A stretch of DNA of 64,000 nt from Turnera subulata (taxonomy: Eukaryota; Streptophyta; Magnoliopsida; Malpighiales; Passifloraceae): positions 44,304 to 108,303 of the forward strand of contig JAKUCV010000994.1 in the NCBI GenBank assembly GCA_028386065.3, read 5' to 3'. The translations under genes were made by a program, and so were the position numbers. The notes below the pieces were generated by a model. The model ran no database searches, was not told the origin of the DNA, and worked only from the letters and a program-made list of their open reading frames with translations. Shown piece after piece: positions 14,587 to 27,406 of the stretch. Numbering within the stretch: the stretch's first letter is position 1; each line of letters starts with the position of its first letter.

Positions 14587-15212
14587 ATTCGGGAATACAA
14601 AAGAAAGAGAGGGAGAGAGAGCACCTCTCCTTTTCAGTTCTTGTGCTGGTAGTGCAACGGTTGACGAGTACTACTACTACTATCTTAAAAGGAAGCAAAC
14701 TTAGGTGAAGAAGTAGAACTGTTGTAGAAGACGCTAAAATGCGGTGCGTTTTGTATGTGTCAGTTTGGCCGACCACATAACTAAACGACGTGTAGTTAGC
14801 CTATAAATTTCTGACATTGTTCCATCAACTTCCTGTACTCACTCCTTGAACGATGTCGTATCATCTAGCTTATCGGTATTACGTGGCCAGCATATTATGA
14901 TCCATTATTAGCCTTCGGTTGTGTAGTTAATTTAAGAGGGACATATCATCAACCCATGATTTGGCGAATGACGGGCTAAAATCGAGAGTAATATTGATCT
15001 GAGATAGATTCTCATGTTATCACATGATACATCAAAAAGAGATGCTAAACCTGAAGATTCATTGCAGCTTCTTTTTTTTTTTTTAATAAGAATTCCAATG
15101 TTTTGCCGTAAACAAAATATTACAATGTTGTGATTGTACATGGAACTGAACAGTGTTGTTTTGTGACCAGAAGCTCTTCAAAAAGAATTCTGGGAATGTC
15201 CGTTGAGATGTA
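14587..15212. other. COG3 promoter/leader and RAD51 3' flank
   Basis: This gap separates the COG3 start codon from the RAD51 stop codon; both genes are on the minus strand. Next to the COG3 ATG is a purine-rich run on the plus strand (14593-14625), which is a CT-rich leader in the COG3 sense. A short TAC repeat lies near 14672-14681. No firm TATA box was chosen. Confidence 0.45.
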
Positions 15213-18188
15213 TCAGTCCTTAACATCAGTGACACCTTCAGCAGATATCTGAAATCGTGCCTCGGCTTCAGCCAGGCAAGGAGAACTTATTACTTTACAG
15301 ATTCGTTCTTCCCCCCTTCCCTTTCTCAGAGCAAGCCTAAGACAAGTATGTGATTACTCAGTTAACAATCTCCAGGGAAAAGAAACATTTGGATGGAGTA
15401 CAAAACACTTGGTTGCGTACCTTGTTGTGGAAGCATGAGCCATGATATTACCACCGATAGGCTTGATTTGAGGCCCAGCAAAAATTGCAGAACCATCTAC
15501 TTGTGCAACTACTTGATTTGTAATGACAACAGCAACACCAAACTGTGAAGCAAAAAAAAGAAGCAAGAATGGATTAGAGACAAAGCTACTCAGAAGTCCA
15601 TGAACATCCATAACTTTTTCTTCTACTAGCACAACAAGACATCGAAATCCAGAAAGTTGTCATATGACATGGTGAAATTTTTACTTCAATACCCCAGCAA
15701 CCTAAATTTGAAGTCGCCACAACCAGGTCCTCCTCAAAGTTGACATGATAGCTGGTAATTTACAGTAGGTAATTTGAGTTTACCTCATCGGCTAACTTCT
15801 GAAGGCTCCTAAGGAACTTTGCTAGATGCATTTGCCGGGCAGAAAGTTCCCCCCTTCCAGAGAAATCTGTTCTGTATAATGCTGTAGCGCTATCTACAAT
15901 CATAAGAGCAAACCTACAATGCCACAAAACATCAAAATATTAAAGTTCAGCCATAACCTTTTAATCCCAGCCAAAGATATTGCAAGCATATAACTAGCTT
16001 CTTCCGTTTGCAAAATGCCTCTAGAACGGCAGAGCATAAAATTTCTTATGCTCAGTTAATAAAATTCCATAATATGCTCTGTTAATAGAGCAAAAGACTT
16101 ATGAAGGGGTATATTTTTTGGACCCTTGCAATCTAAAACTCTGTCCAGTTGGCATTATTTAAGTGCTTGCTTTGGCAAAAAACTTAAAGGAAGAGATCAT
16201 TCTTATTAGCGGTAGAAAAGAGACAGAATCTACTCATAAGTCAAAACCAGTAAAGATGATTCCATTATCCTGGGCAGCACACACATTTGAAATAACCATT
16301 CAGACCATGAAATCAAGTTTACCTTGTTTCCACCATCATTGAAGCTGCTTCAAGCAAAAGTCTCGACTGATGGTCAGTGTTATATGCCCGAGCATAGGCC
16401 ACATTCTCCAAGACATCAGCGCCATTTAACCCAAACCTTCAACACTTAAAATTTATTAATTATGTGATACCATGCTGCAAAACAGCTGCTTGTGCTTTTC
16501 ATTTTGATTATAGCATACCTGTCTGCAATCTGCAAAAGTCTCTGTGGCCGGAAAGTGCCCTCAGCATCAATGTACATAGCTTTGCCCTCACCACCTCCTT
16601 GATCCAATGGGAGCTGGAAAAAACTTGGTATGTTAGATAAAAGACTTGGGTTATTAACTTGCTAGTTAGTGCCAGGCCACTGAATTGAACTTCCTTAATT
16701 GTGACAAAACATGGGTACAACAGAATGAGCAGGTCTACATCATGAATTACTATTAGATTCATCTCTTGTTAACAAAACGTGGTATAGACAAAAAAGAAAA
16801 GCTCTTACTTGGCAGGTAACACACAGTGTGTGGCACAACTGAGTCTTTCCAGAGCGAAACTCACCATATATTTCAGTAATAGATCCGGTCTCGATTCCTC
16901 CTGTCAAGTTTAGCTATATTAGGTCACAAAACCAAATAACAAGGTGCACCAGAGTCCACAATAAAAAGAATATACAGACTTGAGAACTACTGAGGAGCGT
17001 GAAAACTGAATGTCTAAAAGCGTCACTTACCTTCCAAAATCTTGTCAAGTTCTCTAGAGCCCGATGTAATCTGAATAATCTCTAGCCTTTGAGCATGTAG
17101 CTGACTAGCGCTTGTGAAACCAAGAGGTACCAGTTTAGAAGCTGGATGTGACGACAAAAACAATGTCAATGTGTGCACAAATCAAGTAAACAGTATGGGA
17201 AAAAAAGGGAAAAAGAGAGAAGGCAAAAGGAAAAACATAGTCAGGGGACTGAAGGAGTAGCTTGCCTGCTTCAATGATTTTGTCAACCTTAGCCTCACTG
17301 ATCCCTTTAATTTGCAGAAGCTCTTTCCTGGGAGAGTAAGCAACAGACTCAACCGTGCAAAGACCAGCATCTTTAAGCTTTTTGATGTCAAGAGAAGCTA
17401 TGCCTGACGCCTTCAACCAAAATAAAATTCATCAAAACACAGTTGGAAATAGTGACCTTCACAGGGTGACCTAGGACTAGCATTCTGTTTGACTAAAATA
17501 TCTTTAGCATCGATACCGATGAGAGCCCCAAGTTGCTTCAAGGAAACTGATAATCATTACAGTAAATTTGATTCAAAACAAGCCCAACTACCGATTAGAT
17601 AATAACACTTCTTAGCAGGTGGAGAAAACTGAGAGAAAGCCTCTTCAAGCTGATTGAGAAAACCTATTTGGGCAAACCCCAACTGTAGATTTAGATAAAA
17701 ACCTGATGCAAGACCGGAATATCCACTTAGATAGCACCAAACCCCCATTTGGATAAGACTCAAAACCCTAATTTTCTCAAGCCTAGGTAAACAACTCCAT
17801 AATTAAGAGGACCCGAGCTGTAACGACATTGTATATAGAAGCTGCAGTATAAAACCGAGGACAACAACAAAACCTAAGCATAATCGACTGAAAGCAACCC
17901 GTTACGGTAGATAATGAGACCATGTCCATCCGCTATGAAACCTGAAAAAGAAACCCTTTTTACAAAGGAATCACAAAAAGAACAGAAACCCATATGATTT
18001 CTAACCCTAATTTCTAGTGGGTGAATGCTAACAGATCGAGTTAAGTGATGGTCGAGGAGAAAGACTGAATCTTGGATGGGTAAATTTACCTGAAGCTGTT
18101 CCACAGGAAAGGGGCCATGTTGTATGTCTTCAACTTCCTCGTGCTGTTGAGGTTGTTGGGCAATCTTTTGGGCTCTTTGTTGCTCCAT
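15213..18188 (-). CDS. RAD51: DNA repair/recombination protein RAD51
   Basis: RAD51 forms filaments on single-stranded DNA and drives strand exchange in homologous recombination and meiosis. Nine exons are visible: 18090-18188, 17266-17410, 17031-17141, 16809-16900, 16519-16613, 16323-16436, 15784-15913, 15421-15542, 15213-15336 (TGA). The total is 1,032 nt (343 codons), against about 340 in known plant RAD51. The N-terminal helix-hairpin-helix domain reads [21 protein letters not shown]. Walker A is GEFRSGKT in exon 4 and Walker B is LMIVD in exon 7. The C-terminal core has [13 protein letters not shown] and the tail [13 protein letters not shown]. The second intron has a GC donor (GCAAGC after GAAGCAG); all others are GT. 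The leader contains a GA/CT microsatellite. XRCC3, DMC1 or RAD51B-D are unlikely, given length and tail. Confidence 0.97.
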
Positions 18189-18211
18189 TCCCGTACTAGT
18201 TTAGCTCAGAC

Positions 18212-18243
18212 TTCAGGGAGAGAGAGAGAGAGAGAGAGAGAGA
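18212..18243. repeat. (GA)n microsatellite in the RAD51 leader
   Basis: About 15 GA units begin 24 bp upstream of the RAD51 start codon and read as CT in the gene's sense. CT-rich leaders are common in plant genes. The tract is probably in the 5' UTR or core promoter. Confidence 0.9.
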
Positions 18244-21200
18244 GTAACTGTAGAGAAACAGAACAGAATACAGGAAACGGAAAAATGCGAGAGAAGGCAA
18301 TTAGGCAGAGGCAGTGAGACAGGGAGGGAAATGATATGTTCAAAAGAGTTCAGAGGGCGCCAATTATACATGTCGATGGAACAGAAAAAAAAAAAAAAGG
18401 GAATCAAAAGCTTGCCAAGAAAGTTTTTGTACAACGGGCTTTGGGCTTTTGCCCAAGTAATAAAAGGACTGACGAAAAGGAGCCCAATTTTGTTTGGGTG
18501 GGAGGCGATGAAACCGAATAGGACTATTGGGCTAATGAATAATCGAATTTTATTAGTCTAACTAAAGCCCATAGTTTCACCGAAACTAAAATTTATAAAG
18601 CCCAAAATATATGCCCGCATTAATCGACAGCCCCGACCAGGAAAGGTAATGTTTTTTCATGAAATTTGCAAAATATGAACTTAACTACTTTTCATAATCA
18701 ATTTGGGCTAACTCTTTCGAATAGTGTCTTGGAATTTTTTTCATTCTGCTATGAAAACAAGAAAAAAAAAAATTGGAATGGAAGGTAGGAACTGGATCAA
18801 TCAAAATTCTTAGAAAAGAACAATTAATCAGAGAATGTGAGATCCCAGAGGGTATAATTAATTACAATAAAAATTCTTGGCTCTACGAGTGGGAGTACTA
18901 ATCAGTAGTATTTTGGGAGGCATTGATCCCGAGTTTCACCTCTTGGTTTTTAGTTCATTATACTGAAAACTCATGACAAGTTTCTCTTATTAGGTTTTGT
19001 CAAGCTCCGAATATCGGGAAACAGATCCAATATAATTAATGGTCACTTCACGACCTGATCATCGCGCAAAGTGACGTAATGGTGATTTGCTTTGTTCCAT
19101 GGTGGAAATATATATAGTGGCCTCCAACAAAGTTGCATGGTCTGCTGTCACTTATTCTGCTGTCAAGAGTTAATGCTGGATAATGCAGTTCTATGCTAAT
19201 TAATCAATCAATTATTGTTGTCTCCACAAGCCGCCTGTCAAGAAAAAAGTTTGATTTGGATCGTTATTCAGGGCTTAAGCCTAGATGTAACCCCAAGAAA
19301 AAAGTTTGATTTTGATAGGGTACTCAACAATCGCCTCTAATTTAATTAATTATAGCCAACTGCAAAATTTGCAGCACCACCACCACAATTGACATGTGAT
19401 GGCGAGAAGCACGAGCCAAGTCCATAACCATATGACGAGGACAGGGAACAACGTGATTTGGTGGTGTTGCTTTGAATGGAAAAGGCATCTTTAGTTGTTA
19501 GAAAACAACAACAAGATAACTCAATTCTAATTATTTATAGTATACAATGCATTACTGGCAATGAAATGATACAGTGCAACTAGAAATTGATGGAAATAAT
19601 CGACAAACAAAACTAGAAATGGAAATAAAAGTACCCATAAACTGTAAATATGAAGATGCTAATCTCACATGAGAAAGTTGTTATGTTCGTTCTCGTCAAA
19701 AGTGGCATAGTATATCATAACTTCTCGTGGAGGAGAATTAATATTATGGAATGAAATTAACACTTTTCCTGTAAATATTACATTGCCTACCAAAGTGTTG
19801 AATTGAACTGTAACTGTAAGGATTGGATGGGGCTAAGCCTGGCATCAAAGCTGGCGAGAACTAGTCAACACTACTCTTTATTACTAATGTATATGAAGCT
19901 GTCCTCGCAGATTTTGATTTTGACAAGTGACCAACAGTTAGCCACTAAAATGGATCATATTGTTCCGTATGATTAAGATAAGCATCAATGCAGACGTATG
20001 AACATGCATAATTCAGACTAGACAACACTTTTTCGCTATATAGGATCGATGATTACTCCTAGATGGGCGGTTTACACTCTAAAACCACTTTAAAATAGCT
20101 TGGGTCATAGACGGACCACTCTGTACTGAATGCATATATAAGACATTTTTATTATTTATGCCCTAGATCAATATATATTTGCACACAATTGATTATACTT
20201 GTAAATGCAGCTCTGTTAACAGAACGCAATTCAAGTCATACCAGTCACTCATTCTCACTACCGACACCAACTTTAGAATTTTCTTAACCGACAATTTTCT
20301 ATGATTAAGAATACAGGAAAAAATGGAAAGCAAATGAATCCCATGTGAATCAGTCACAAATAAGTTAATCACTAATGAACACATTTTTACAATTGCAATA
20401 CGCAGTTTTTTGTTGAGCAATGTACTTAGCTATTTCCTTAATATTGCTTGGAAATGAAGTTTCGGAGAACCTTGCTTTAGGAGCATGAGTGGTGGAAATC
20501 CTGGTAGGTGTCGATCAAGTTGCAACCCACATCTAATGCGTCCACTGTTGATAAGGACTCGGGCCTTAACTTTTCATCATCCTTCAAAGAAAATTTGGAG
20601 CACGAAAAATTGCACACCTTAAATCTGGAGCAATTATTGACAATCCGACTCTTCACCTAGTTAGTGTGGGTCTTTTCTCTGGCTTTCTTAGCAGGAAAGA
20701 CCAAGACCAGTTGGGGACAGGAAGAGCCCAAAAGACAAAACTCCATCAGTGTAGTACTGTTCAAAACTAACAGGTCCATATCAGTAAAGGAGAGGGCGAC
20801 GCGTTGGATAATAAATGACACTTGTACCCGTCTCATCTTTGGAGCTCTTGGTCAAGATGATCATAAAAGTTGACATACTTTTTCTCCAAAAACTTAATGG
20901 CTGCAGGTAGTCTTCGATAATGGACCTGCTGCCTATTCAGCCGCCCCGTACTTGCTTGGTTTCAGGATAGTATCCTATAAGTACGTATGTGCTTTCATAT
21001 TTGAAGGCTACTTGTGCTCTTGCTTTGTAATGTGTACAAAAAGTGAAGTACGCTAAGAATGGAGTATGCATTTAGGGCAGTTGGAGAAGCTTTTAATCTT
21101 CTAAAAGGTCTTTCGCCAACCAAAAAATGATCATATAAAAGTCAGCTTTCTTTGTCGAAACGTCCTAGCTTGTGGTCTCATTTGTACCACTGCCAATTCC

Positions 21201-21865
21201 AGCCACAGATCCCGTAAAATTTGTCCAGCATCGCTCAATAAAGAAAGATAAAGTATGGTTCAAAGAAAATGCCAGCAATTAATCTAAACCAAAAATATTT
21301 CAATCGTTTCGTGAAGCAATTATTAATTTGTACCAAAAGAAGAGGAAGAACAGTGGACGAGTACCAGCTACGTACTATTTTTCAATATATATAGTTGTTA
21401 GTTATGGATATATATACACGTTTGCAATAGCTAAAGATGAAAGATGACTACGAGATATCCAAATAATCTATTGTCTAATAAATTCCTATCTAATCATTTG
21501 CCACACAGAAGTTTTTGCTTCAAACTGTTGCCACTGAATTGCTTGAAAGTTCATATACTATATTTATCAGAAAATAAATCGTTCTTCCACAAAAGAAAAG
21601 AATTTATTCATTATTTACGAAGATTACATCTGCTAAGAGACGAACCACCTGGATTAGATGTGGTGGCTTAATTTGTTCTATGTATCATACACTTACATCT
21701 AGAAAACGAATTATATAACACATCTCAATCACACAACACCAAAGACTACTATATGTGCTTTGAGCACTTCTTGGCTCCTTTGAGCTCCTCCAACCTTTAT
21801 GCTCTATCTTGCAGTAGAGTTACTATGAAGCTGCGATGAATATAAATGTTCTTTTTCAACTAAAT
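18244..21865. other. Intergenic region between RAD51 and the first PME gene
   Basis: This is AT-rich DNA with no long frame that looks like protein and no recognisable RNA gene. The first few hundred bases are the RAD51 upstream region. An 18-bp word (AAGAAAAAAGTTTGATTT) occurs at about 19239 and 19292. Open frames at 20193-20420, 20664-20873 and 21444-21671 have no family features and are taken as chance. Confidence 0.5.
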
Positions 21866-24425
21866 TTACTGCAGACCAGAGACAAAAGTTACTCCAGTTG
21901 AAGGCAGCCATGAGCTTCCAGCAATAAAATTACCAACTGTAAATTTGACAGCCTCAGGTGTTCCAATAGCATGAAAACCAGGCCACTTCACCCTGCCAGA
22001 GGTCCCTGCTCCAGGGCCTGAATTTGAGTACTCAGCGAAATAGAGTGTTTTAGAATAAGACCCTGCACCAGGCCACTCAATCCAGCCTCTTGAAGTAATA
22101 CTATCATCAATGTTGGATTGCATTACGACTGATCTTGAATACTGCTTCCATGGTCTACCCAGATAGGAATTAAAATTGTGCTTGACAGGAGAGAAATCTG
22201 AGCTCGCTGTTATCCTGCAGTTATGTAAGGAGAAGCCAGTGTTCTGTCCAGGGTCTGTCCTCCCATTTGCAAGGATTACATTGTAGCTTCCGCCGAGAGG
22301 ACGTCGAAGAACTATGTAGCAATTCTGGAAAACAGCAGCTGCATTTCCGAAAATGAAGTCTATTGTGCCATAAATGTCACATTCTCTGTAGAACTGGCGA
22401 AGTGCAAGGGCATAAATAGTGTCTTGGTATCCTGCAATGCTGCATCTGTAGAGAACTGAATGGTCAGATGCAATGTATAGAGCCAAGGCCTGTGCTCCTT
22501 TGGGGCCTGCTGTGTTTTGGAATCCAATGTCACGAGCGATGAATTGATCTCCAGTGATTGCTTCATCATCAGGAAAGAAGATTTGTAAGAGATCATTGAC
22601 TTTTTGGAGTAAGCGCGAGTAGAAACCAGTACTAATAGTATGAATAAGCATCAGTAAATATTTCCTGTAGCCATATGCTAATGCTTGATTCTCTTGGAAA
22701 TTACTAGTTAGAGGTATGAGTATGACCACTTGTTTTAGTGTTATTTCCCTAATGATTTAGAGAAATCAACACCGGATATTAGAATTTAAGGCACTAGTGA
22801 CAATGAAAATGACTTTTCCGTTTGTCTTTTGGCCTTTCTAGTTTCTGGAAACCGACATATGGTCTTTGTGAATATTTGATGGGAAGTTACAGTGGCGCAT
22901 TGTTTGCTCTGTTCATCAACAATATATACCCTTGGACTTCTACTCTGCATAGTATTTTCCTGATAAATTTGTCAGTAGTTTTTTATTTGAAGAGTGATGA
23001 AAAACATATAATAGGAGACCCAGTACTCATCAATCTAAGTTAAACCATACTAGACAATTTCATATTTCGACTAATGGATGTGTCAAAAAATGAGTCCTGG
23101 GAAGTGGGAACACATGTCATAACCACCAAAGACGAAATTAAAATGAGTAGTTAAGCTACAACATGATCTCCTAACATGGATTTATACTATACTAGACTGG
23201 AGAGCTTAAGTAAGAATAGTTTAGCTTAAGAGGTATCGGTCCCAAGTCCCAACTTATCAAAAAAAAAAAAAAAAAGAAGAAGAGAGGTTTAGCTTCCAGA
23301 ACTTTGAATCCAACACTGATGGCAGTAGGAGAGTTTCATGGATGGACTAAGAACCTAATTCTGAAAAGACAAGCCATAGACCTTTTAACAAACGAAATGG
23401 AAAGCAAAAAAATCAAGTGGGTCGTGACAGATTTTTATACCTGCGCCTTATCCAGTTTAATTGGTGGGGACAATTTTATGTAACAGTATAGAGTATGTGC
23501 CATAAACAACTAGCTACCTTTCATCAAAAAAATAATAAAAAAAAAGCTACCTGGACAAAAATTATGCCATGCCAAAAAAAAAAAAATGCAACACGAAAAA
23601 TCCATCTAATTTGCAAGCATATTTTGATGATCACCAGCAGGTAGCTGATAACAGTGATATGAAAAGTTAAGCCAACAGCTAACGGCTATAAGTTTGACCA
23701 GAGAGATAGATAGATAATACTGACTGAAAGTTGCAGAGCCAGGCATGGAAGAGCCTCCAGCCACACTATCATCACCGACAATGATAGTAGAATATTTTCC
23801 GTCTCCAATCAAAGTGATACCATCTTTGCTGGTGCGAATTTTCTCCTTATACACACCTGCCTTCACATAGATCACAAACCTGCCGTTCCCAGGAGCAGCC
23901 TTGATGGCTTCAGAGATGGTCATATAGTTGCCCGTACCATCTTTTGCCACCACAGCGTTTGCCCTGATGCCAGTAGTTTGGAGTAGTTTTCTGTCTTTCA
24001 TGGAGACCCATGTAGGGAAGTCCTGTGATTCCTCAACTAAATGTCGAGTTTTGGTGATATTCCCTAGCTTATCAATTTTGCCAACAATCCTGTTAACAAG
24101 GGCCAAAGGGTTACTGGCCAGTTGGGAGAGATAATCCATCTTGCGAGACATATCATGGAACATATGGTCACTAGAGAGACCCAGGTTGTCTGAAGAATCT
24201 TTACAAGCTTGTTGAAATGTCAATGCAGCACTTATCCATGTTTGGATGTCATGCTTGTGTTTGCTTGGGGAATTTTTGAGTGCCAATAGAGACTGGTCTA
24301 GCCGCTTGACAGACATGCTCAATAGCTCCTGGCAGTAATCTGCATGCAAAAAGAAAAATGTTTTTAGTTCCTAGCTAACCATAACTTGATTTGCTTCAAT
24401 GTACAAAACATTTTATTTTCAGGAG

Positions 24426-24507
<82 letters not shown>

Positions 24508-24960
24508 GCTGTGGCTTTGAAAACATTTTTGATGACTTGGGAGAAAGTCCTGTGGAAACATAAAAATATCTCTATTGATCTTACCATATTTCTACATATG
24601 TAGTCAAGTTTATCCAGTAAAGAAAAATATGCATTTTGGAAAAAAAATTATTGTTGCCATCGATCGCCTACCATTGACAGGCTGCACACGCTTAGCTTCT
24701 TCGATGTCCAATTTGGAGCTGAGTGATGTGAAGTAGGTATTAGGCAGCTTGGTCTCCGAAATGGTTTTGTGAATAAGAGCCGAGATGATACCAAGATGTT
24801 TTTTTTGTGAGTTCATTAAGGTCTGGTGACAGAGGTCAGGATATCTAGTAAAATGGCACTGCTTTACTTCCGTTTGGTCATTACTACTTTCCATGGCACC
24901 CCATGCCATGGAGGCACTAAGTAGCAACCAAAAGACTATTATCCCGTTCAGGATTCCCAT
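21866..24960 (-). CDS. Pectinesterase/pectinesterase inhibitor (type I PME), copy 1
   Basis: The enzyme removes methyl groups from homogalacturonan in the cell wall; the N-terminal PMEI-like part keeps it inactive until it is cleaved. Three exons are visible: 24672-24960, 23725-24339 and 21866-22560 (TAA), giving 532 codons. I start at the ATG of MGILNGIIVFWLLL, which begins a signal peptide; an upstream in-frame ATG would bury it. The PMEI region spans about residues 28-180, and the processing-type motif RKLLQ follows near 225. The PME domain has Q325, Q347/D348 (GYQDT), D369 (TIDFIFGN) and R437 (YLGRPW), with the spacing of characterised PMEs. The first intron contains a long TA microsatellite. 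The gene looks intact. It shares orientation and family with three genes downstream. Confidence 0.93.
23219..23295 (+). mobile_element. Short poly(A)-tailed retroposed insert with 9-bp target duplication
   Basis: A 59-bp insert (23228-23286) in the second PME1 intron ends in TTATC followed by an A-run and GAAGAAGAGAG. It is flanked by GTTTAGCTT on both sides (23219-23227 and 23287-23295). This fits a 5'-truncated SINE or LINE end integrated by target-primed reverse transcription. The family is not identified. Confidence 0.55.
23512..23552 (+). mobile_element. Minimal LINE 3'-tail insertion with 8-bp target duplication
   Basis: Twenty-five bases, TTCATC followed by an A-rich run, are flanked by AGCTACCT at 23512-23519 and 23545-23552. 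The same TTTCATC-poly(A) ending closes the LINE at 42227. The element therefore looks like almost only the tail of that LINE family, placed in the second intron of the first PME gene. Confidence 0.5.
24429..24503. repeat. (TA)n microsatellite, about 37 units
   Basis: An uninterrupted TA run lies in intron 1 of the first PME gene. It creates spurious IYIYIY frames on both strands. Confidence 0.97.
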
Positions 24961-25080
24961 AGCAGGATTTCGAGAAACAATAACCAAATATAGCAAGAAA
25001 GTTTTCTAGCCAAGAATAAAAGAGATTATGTATGCAAATAGAGCTGGTTGAGTGCACATTACAACCAAGAAGCATGGGCC

Positions 25081-25087
25081 ATTTATA
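25081..25087 (-). promoter_or_regulatory. TATA box of PME copy 1
   Basis: The minus strand reads CCCTATAAATGGCCC here, about 120 bp upstream of the chosen ATG. It is a good plant TATA match at a plausible distance. Confidence 0.5.
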
Positions 25088-27406
25088 GGGAAGGCTATGC
25101 TTTTCCTAGTGCATGCAATGAGCATTCAAAAAAAAGGGAAGTCGACAGAACCTAGCTAGTTAGTTTGGCGGTCTATTTTGTTGAGCCGTGACAAGAGAGG
25201 GTGGTGATCAAATGTCCATTGCCTAGTCTAGCTCAAGACTAGCAAAAGTTTATTTTTGTGGGTCTCATTGAACACTTAACTTGCGGCTATGGCTTAAACT
25301 TATTGTACAATCAGTACGCTGCGTCATTACGGACCTTTCTCGACGACCTTATGGGATTGGGACCCAAAATCTACCAGTTTTTCATTCTGTTCTGCTTAAC
25401 GGCAGGTATAGCCTTCTTTGTTCGTTCCTTTTCAAATTAAGCTACCATATATACGTTAAATTCGTGTAATAAGTGCGTCAAATTATTCCTATCAAATCAA
25501 AACAAGTAAAAACCGTCAACAAGTGGATACATACGAGAACAAGTAATTTGACAGTGAATAAAAAGGTTAGAACTATCCTTGGGTAAACATATCATTGTTC
25601 ATCAAGCCATGGCTTTGCAATGAAGGGATTGATCTTTCATCTCCGTAATATACCATAATTGAGAAGTACAGAGAGAATTAATGCAAGAAAGAAGAACAGT
25701 ATTATTGATTGATAGGAAATTAACTTATATAAAGCATTTTACAGCAATTTATTCAAATGATGTGGAACCCAGCCCTAAATTTTGGTACACAAGTAGCTAA
25801 GCAAGAAAAGGAAAAAAAGAAGATAACGACTTGTAAAAAAAGTATACTCTATTTCAAGACCGCGTAACTTGCCACTATGTACTATCATCGAAGCAAAAAT
25901 TAACAATGGGACGTGGATTCAGATACCCATCAAGTAAGCTACATACCTTATTTGCATAACTCTCCATGTGGTGTGTGATCATATTATCATATATATATGT
26001 TTAGCGGATGCAAGAGAAGAGGATAGGAGTTGGTTTTCAATTTTCATATACAAATAAATGGAATGAAAACATCTATACAAATGAGGGAAGCAAAAAGTTG
26101 TCAGGAAATGGGATTCGATTGAATTTTTCCTCTCAAGAGAAACATTCACTTCTTGTGTTCCTTAGGAGAGCAGAAGATACGTGTAAGCAATAACTTGCCA
26201 ATAGTCCAAGGAAACAGTATCCTTATTTGTCCACTTTTGTTAATTAAGTTTATATATAGGACACTCCCTGTCTCCCTCCCCAGGTGATTTGGGATTATGC
26301 TAAGTCACTTGGGTTGTCAAATATAAGTTCCTTTTTGGGATCAGTTTAGTTTACCAAACTAACTAGTGACAAAACCCAATTAACCAGCAGATCACTGGAC
26401 GTTTGTTGTAATTAAGTAATGTTTATTAGTACAGCCGAGGCGATCAATCTCAAAATCAATCGACACAATTAAGATAAAAAAACAAACTATAACATGGTAC
26501 GATGATTAAATGCACAGAGAACCTCGAAGGGCAGTTATTCTTTATCTCTTTTCAGGGATGTTGGAGATCTTTATAATCTTTTTTTTTTCCCTAAACTCTC
26601 TTTATAGGACACGTCATACATGTCTGGTAGTATTTTTATTTTAATGAATTATTCACATCACAATCATTGTTAATGGACATTTTTTTCGAGTACTGATCTA
26701 CGGATTATTTCCTATTGAGATACATGCTTGGATAAGATACACTTTATTACTTAATAACGTTAGCGGGCAAACACCTGCCGACTTCTTTTCCTTTTTGGTT
26801 TGCAAAGGGAATGGTATAATAGACTACTCCAATCGTTATCGACTGTCCACATTTCTGATATCTCTATCATGAGAATTGCATCGATGAAATTTGGATCATT
26901 CTTCTCTTACGGGATTCTTAATTTTTTTTCCTTGAAAACTGTGAATTATTTTTAATTTGCATTTGATTACAGAAAATACACGCAGTCATTAATTAAAAAT
27001 AATAAAACGCTCGAAATTTAGTCTAATCAACTATCTAAAATAGGAAAAATTAAATAAGAAACTTAAAAATAAATTAAAGTAAAATTAATTCAAACGTACA
27101 ATGGCAAGTCAAAATCATGAAGCACAACCAATGCTTCATTTTACAATAAAGTACTACAAAATGACCTATCTTAGTTTTCTTAGTGTCTAGTGTTTTTTTT
27201 CTGGTGTGAATTTTCAGTCTTCAAATAGGAAATAAATAATAAATAAGAATTCTAACTAAGCCTTCCAAGTCAGCAAGTAAGCTGGAAGCATCATGCATTC
27301 GCCATCCGGATATCAAACTCATTATAACAGGAGAAATGTAGAAGTATTGTTGCATCGTCAATTTTAAATTGGCAAGGACATACTTTTTCCTCTCCTGATG
27401 TTTTGA
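25088..27406. other. AT-rich intergenic region upstream of PME copy 1
   Basis: I see no convincing gene, RNA or complete transposon. Small frames at 25258-25469 and 26008-26193 have no family features. Confidence 0.45.

Noticed and set aside
24364..24603. Frames with IYIYIY repeats
   Set aside because: They are translations of the TA microsatellite.
24961..24996. Upstream ATG for PME copy 1 (12 extra codons)
   Set aside because: Starting at MGILNGII gives a standard signal peptide; the longer start places polar residues before it.
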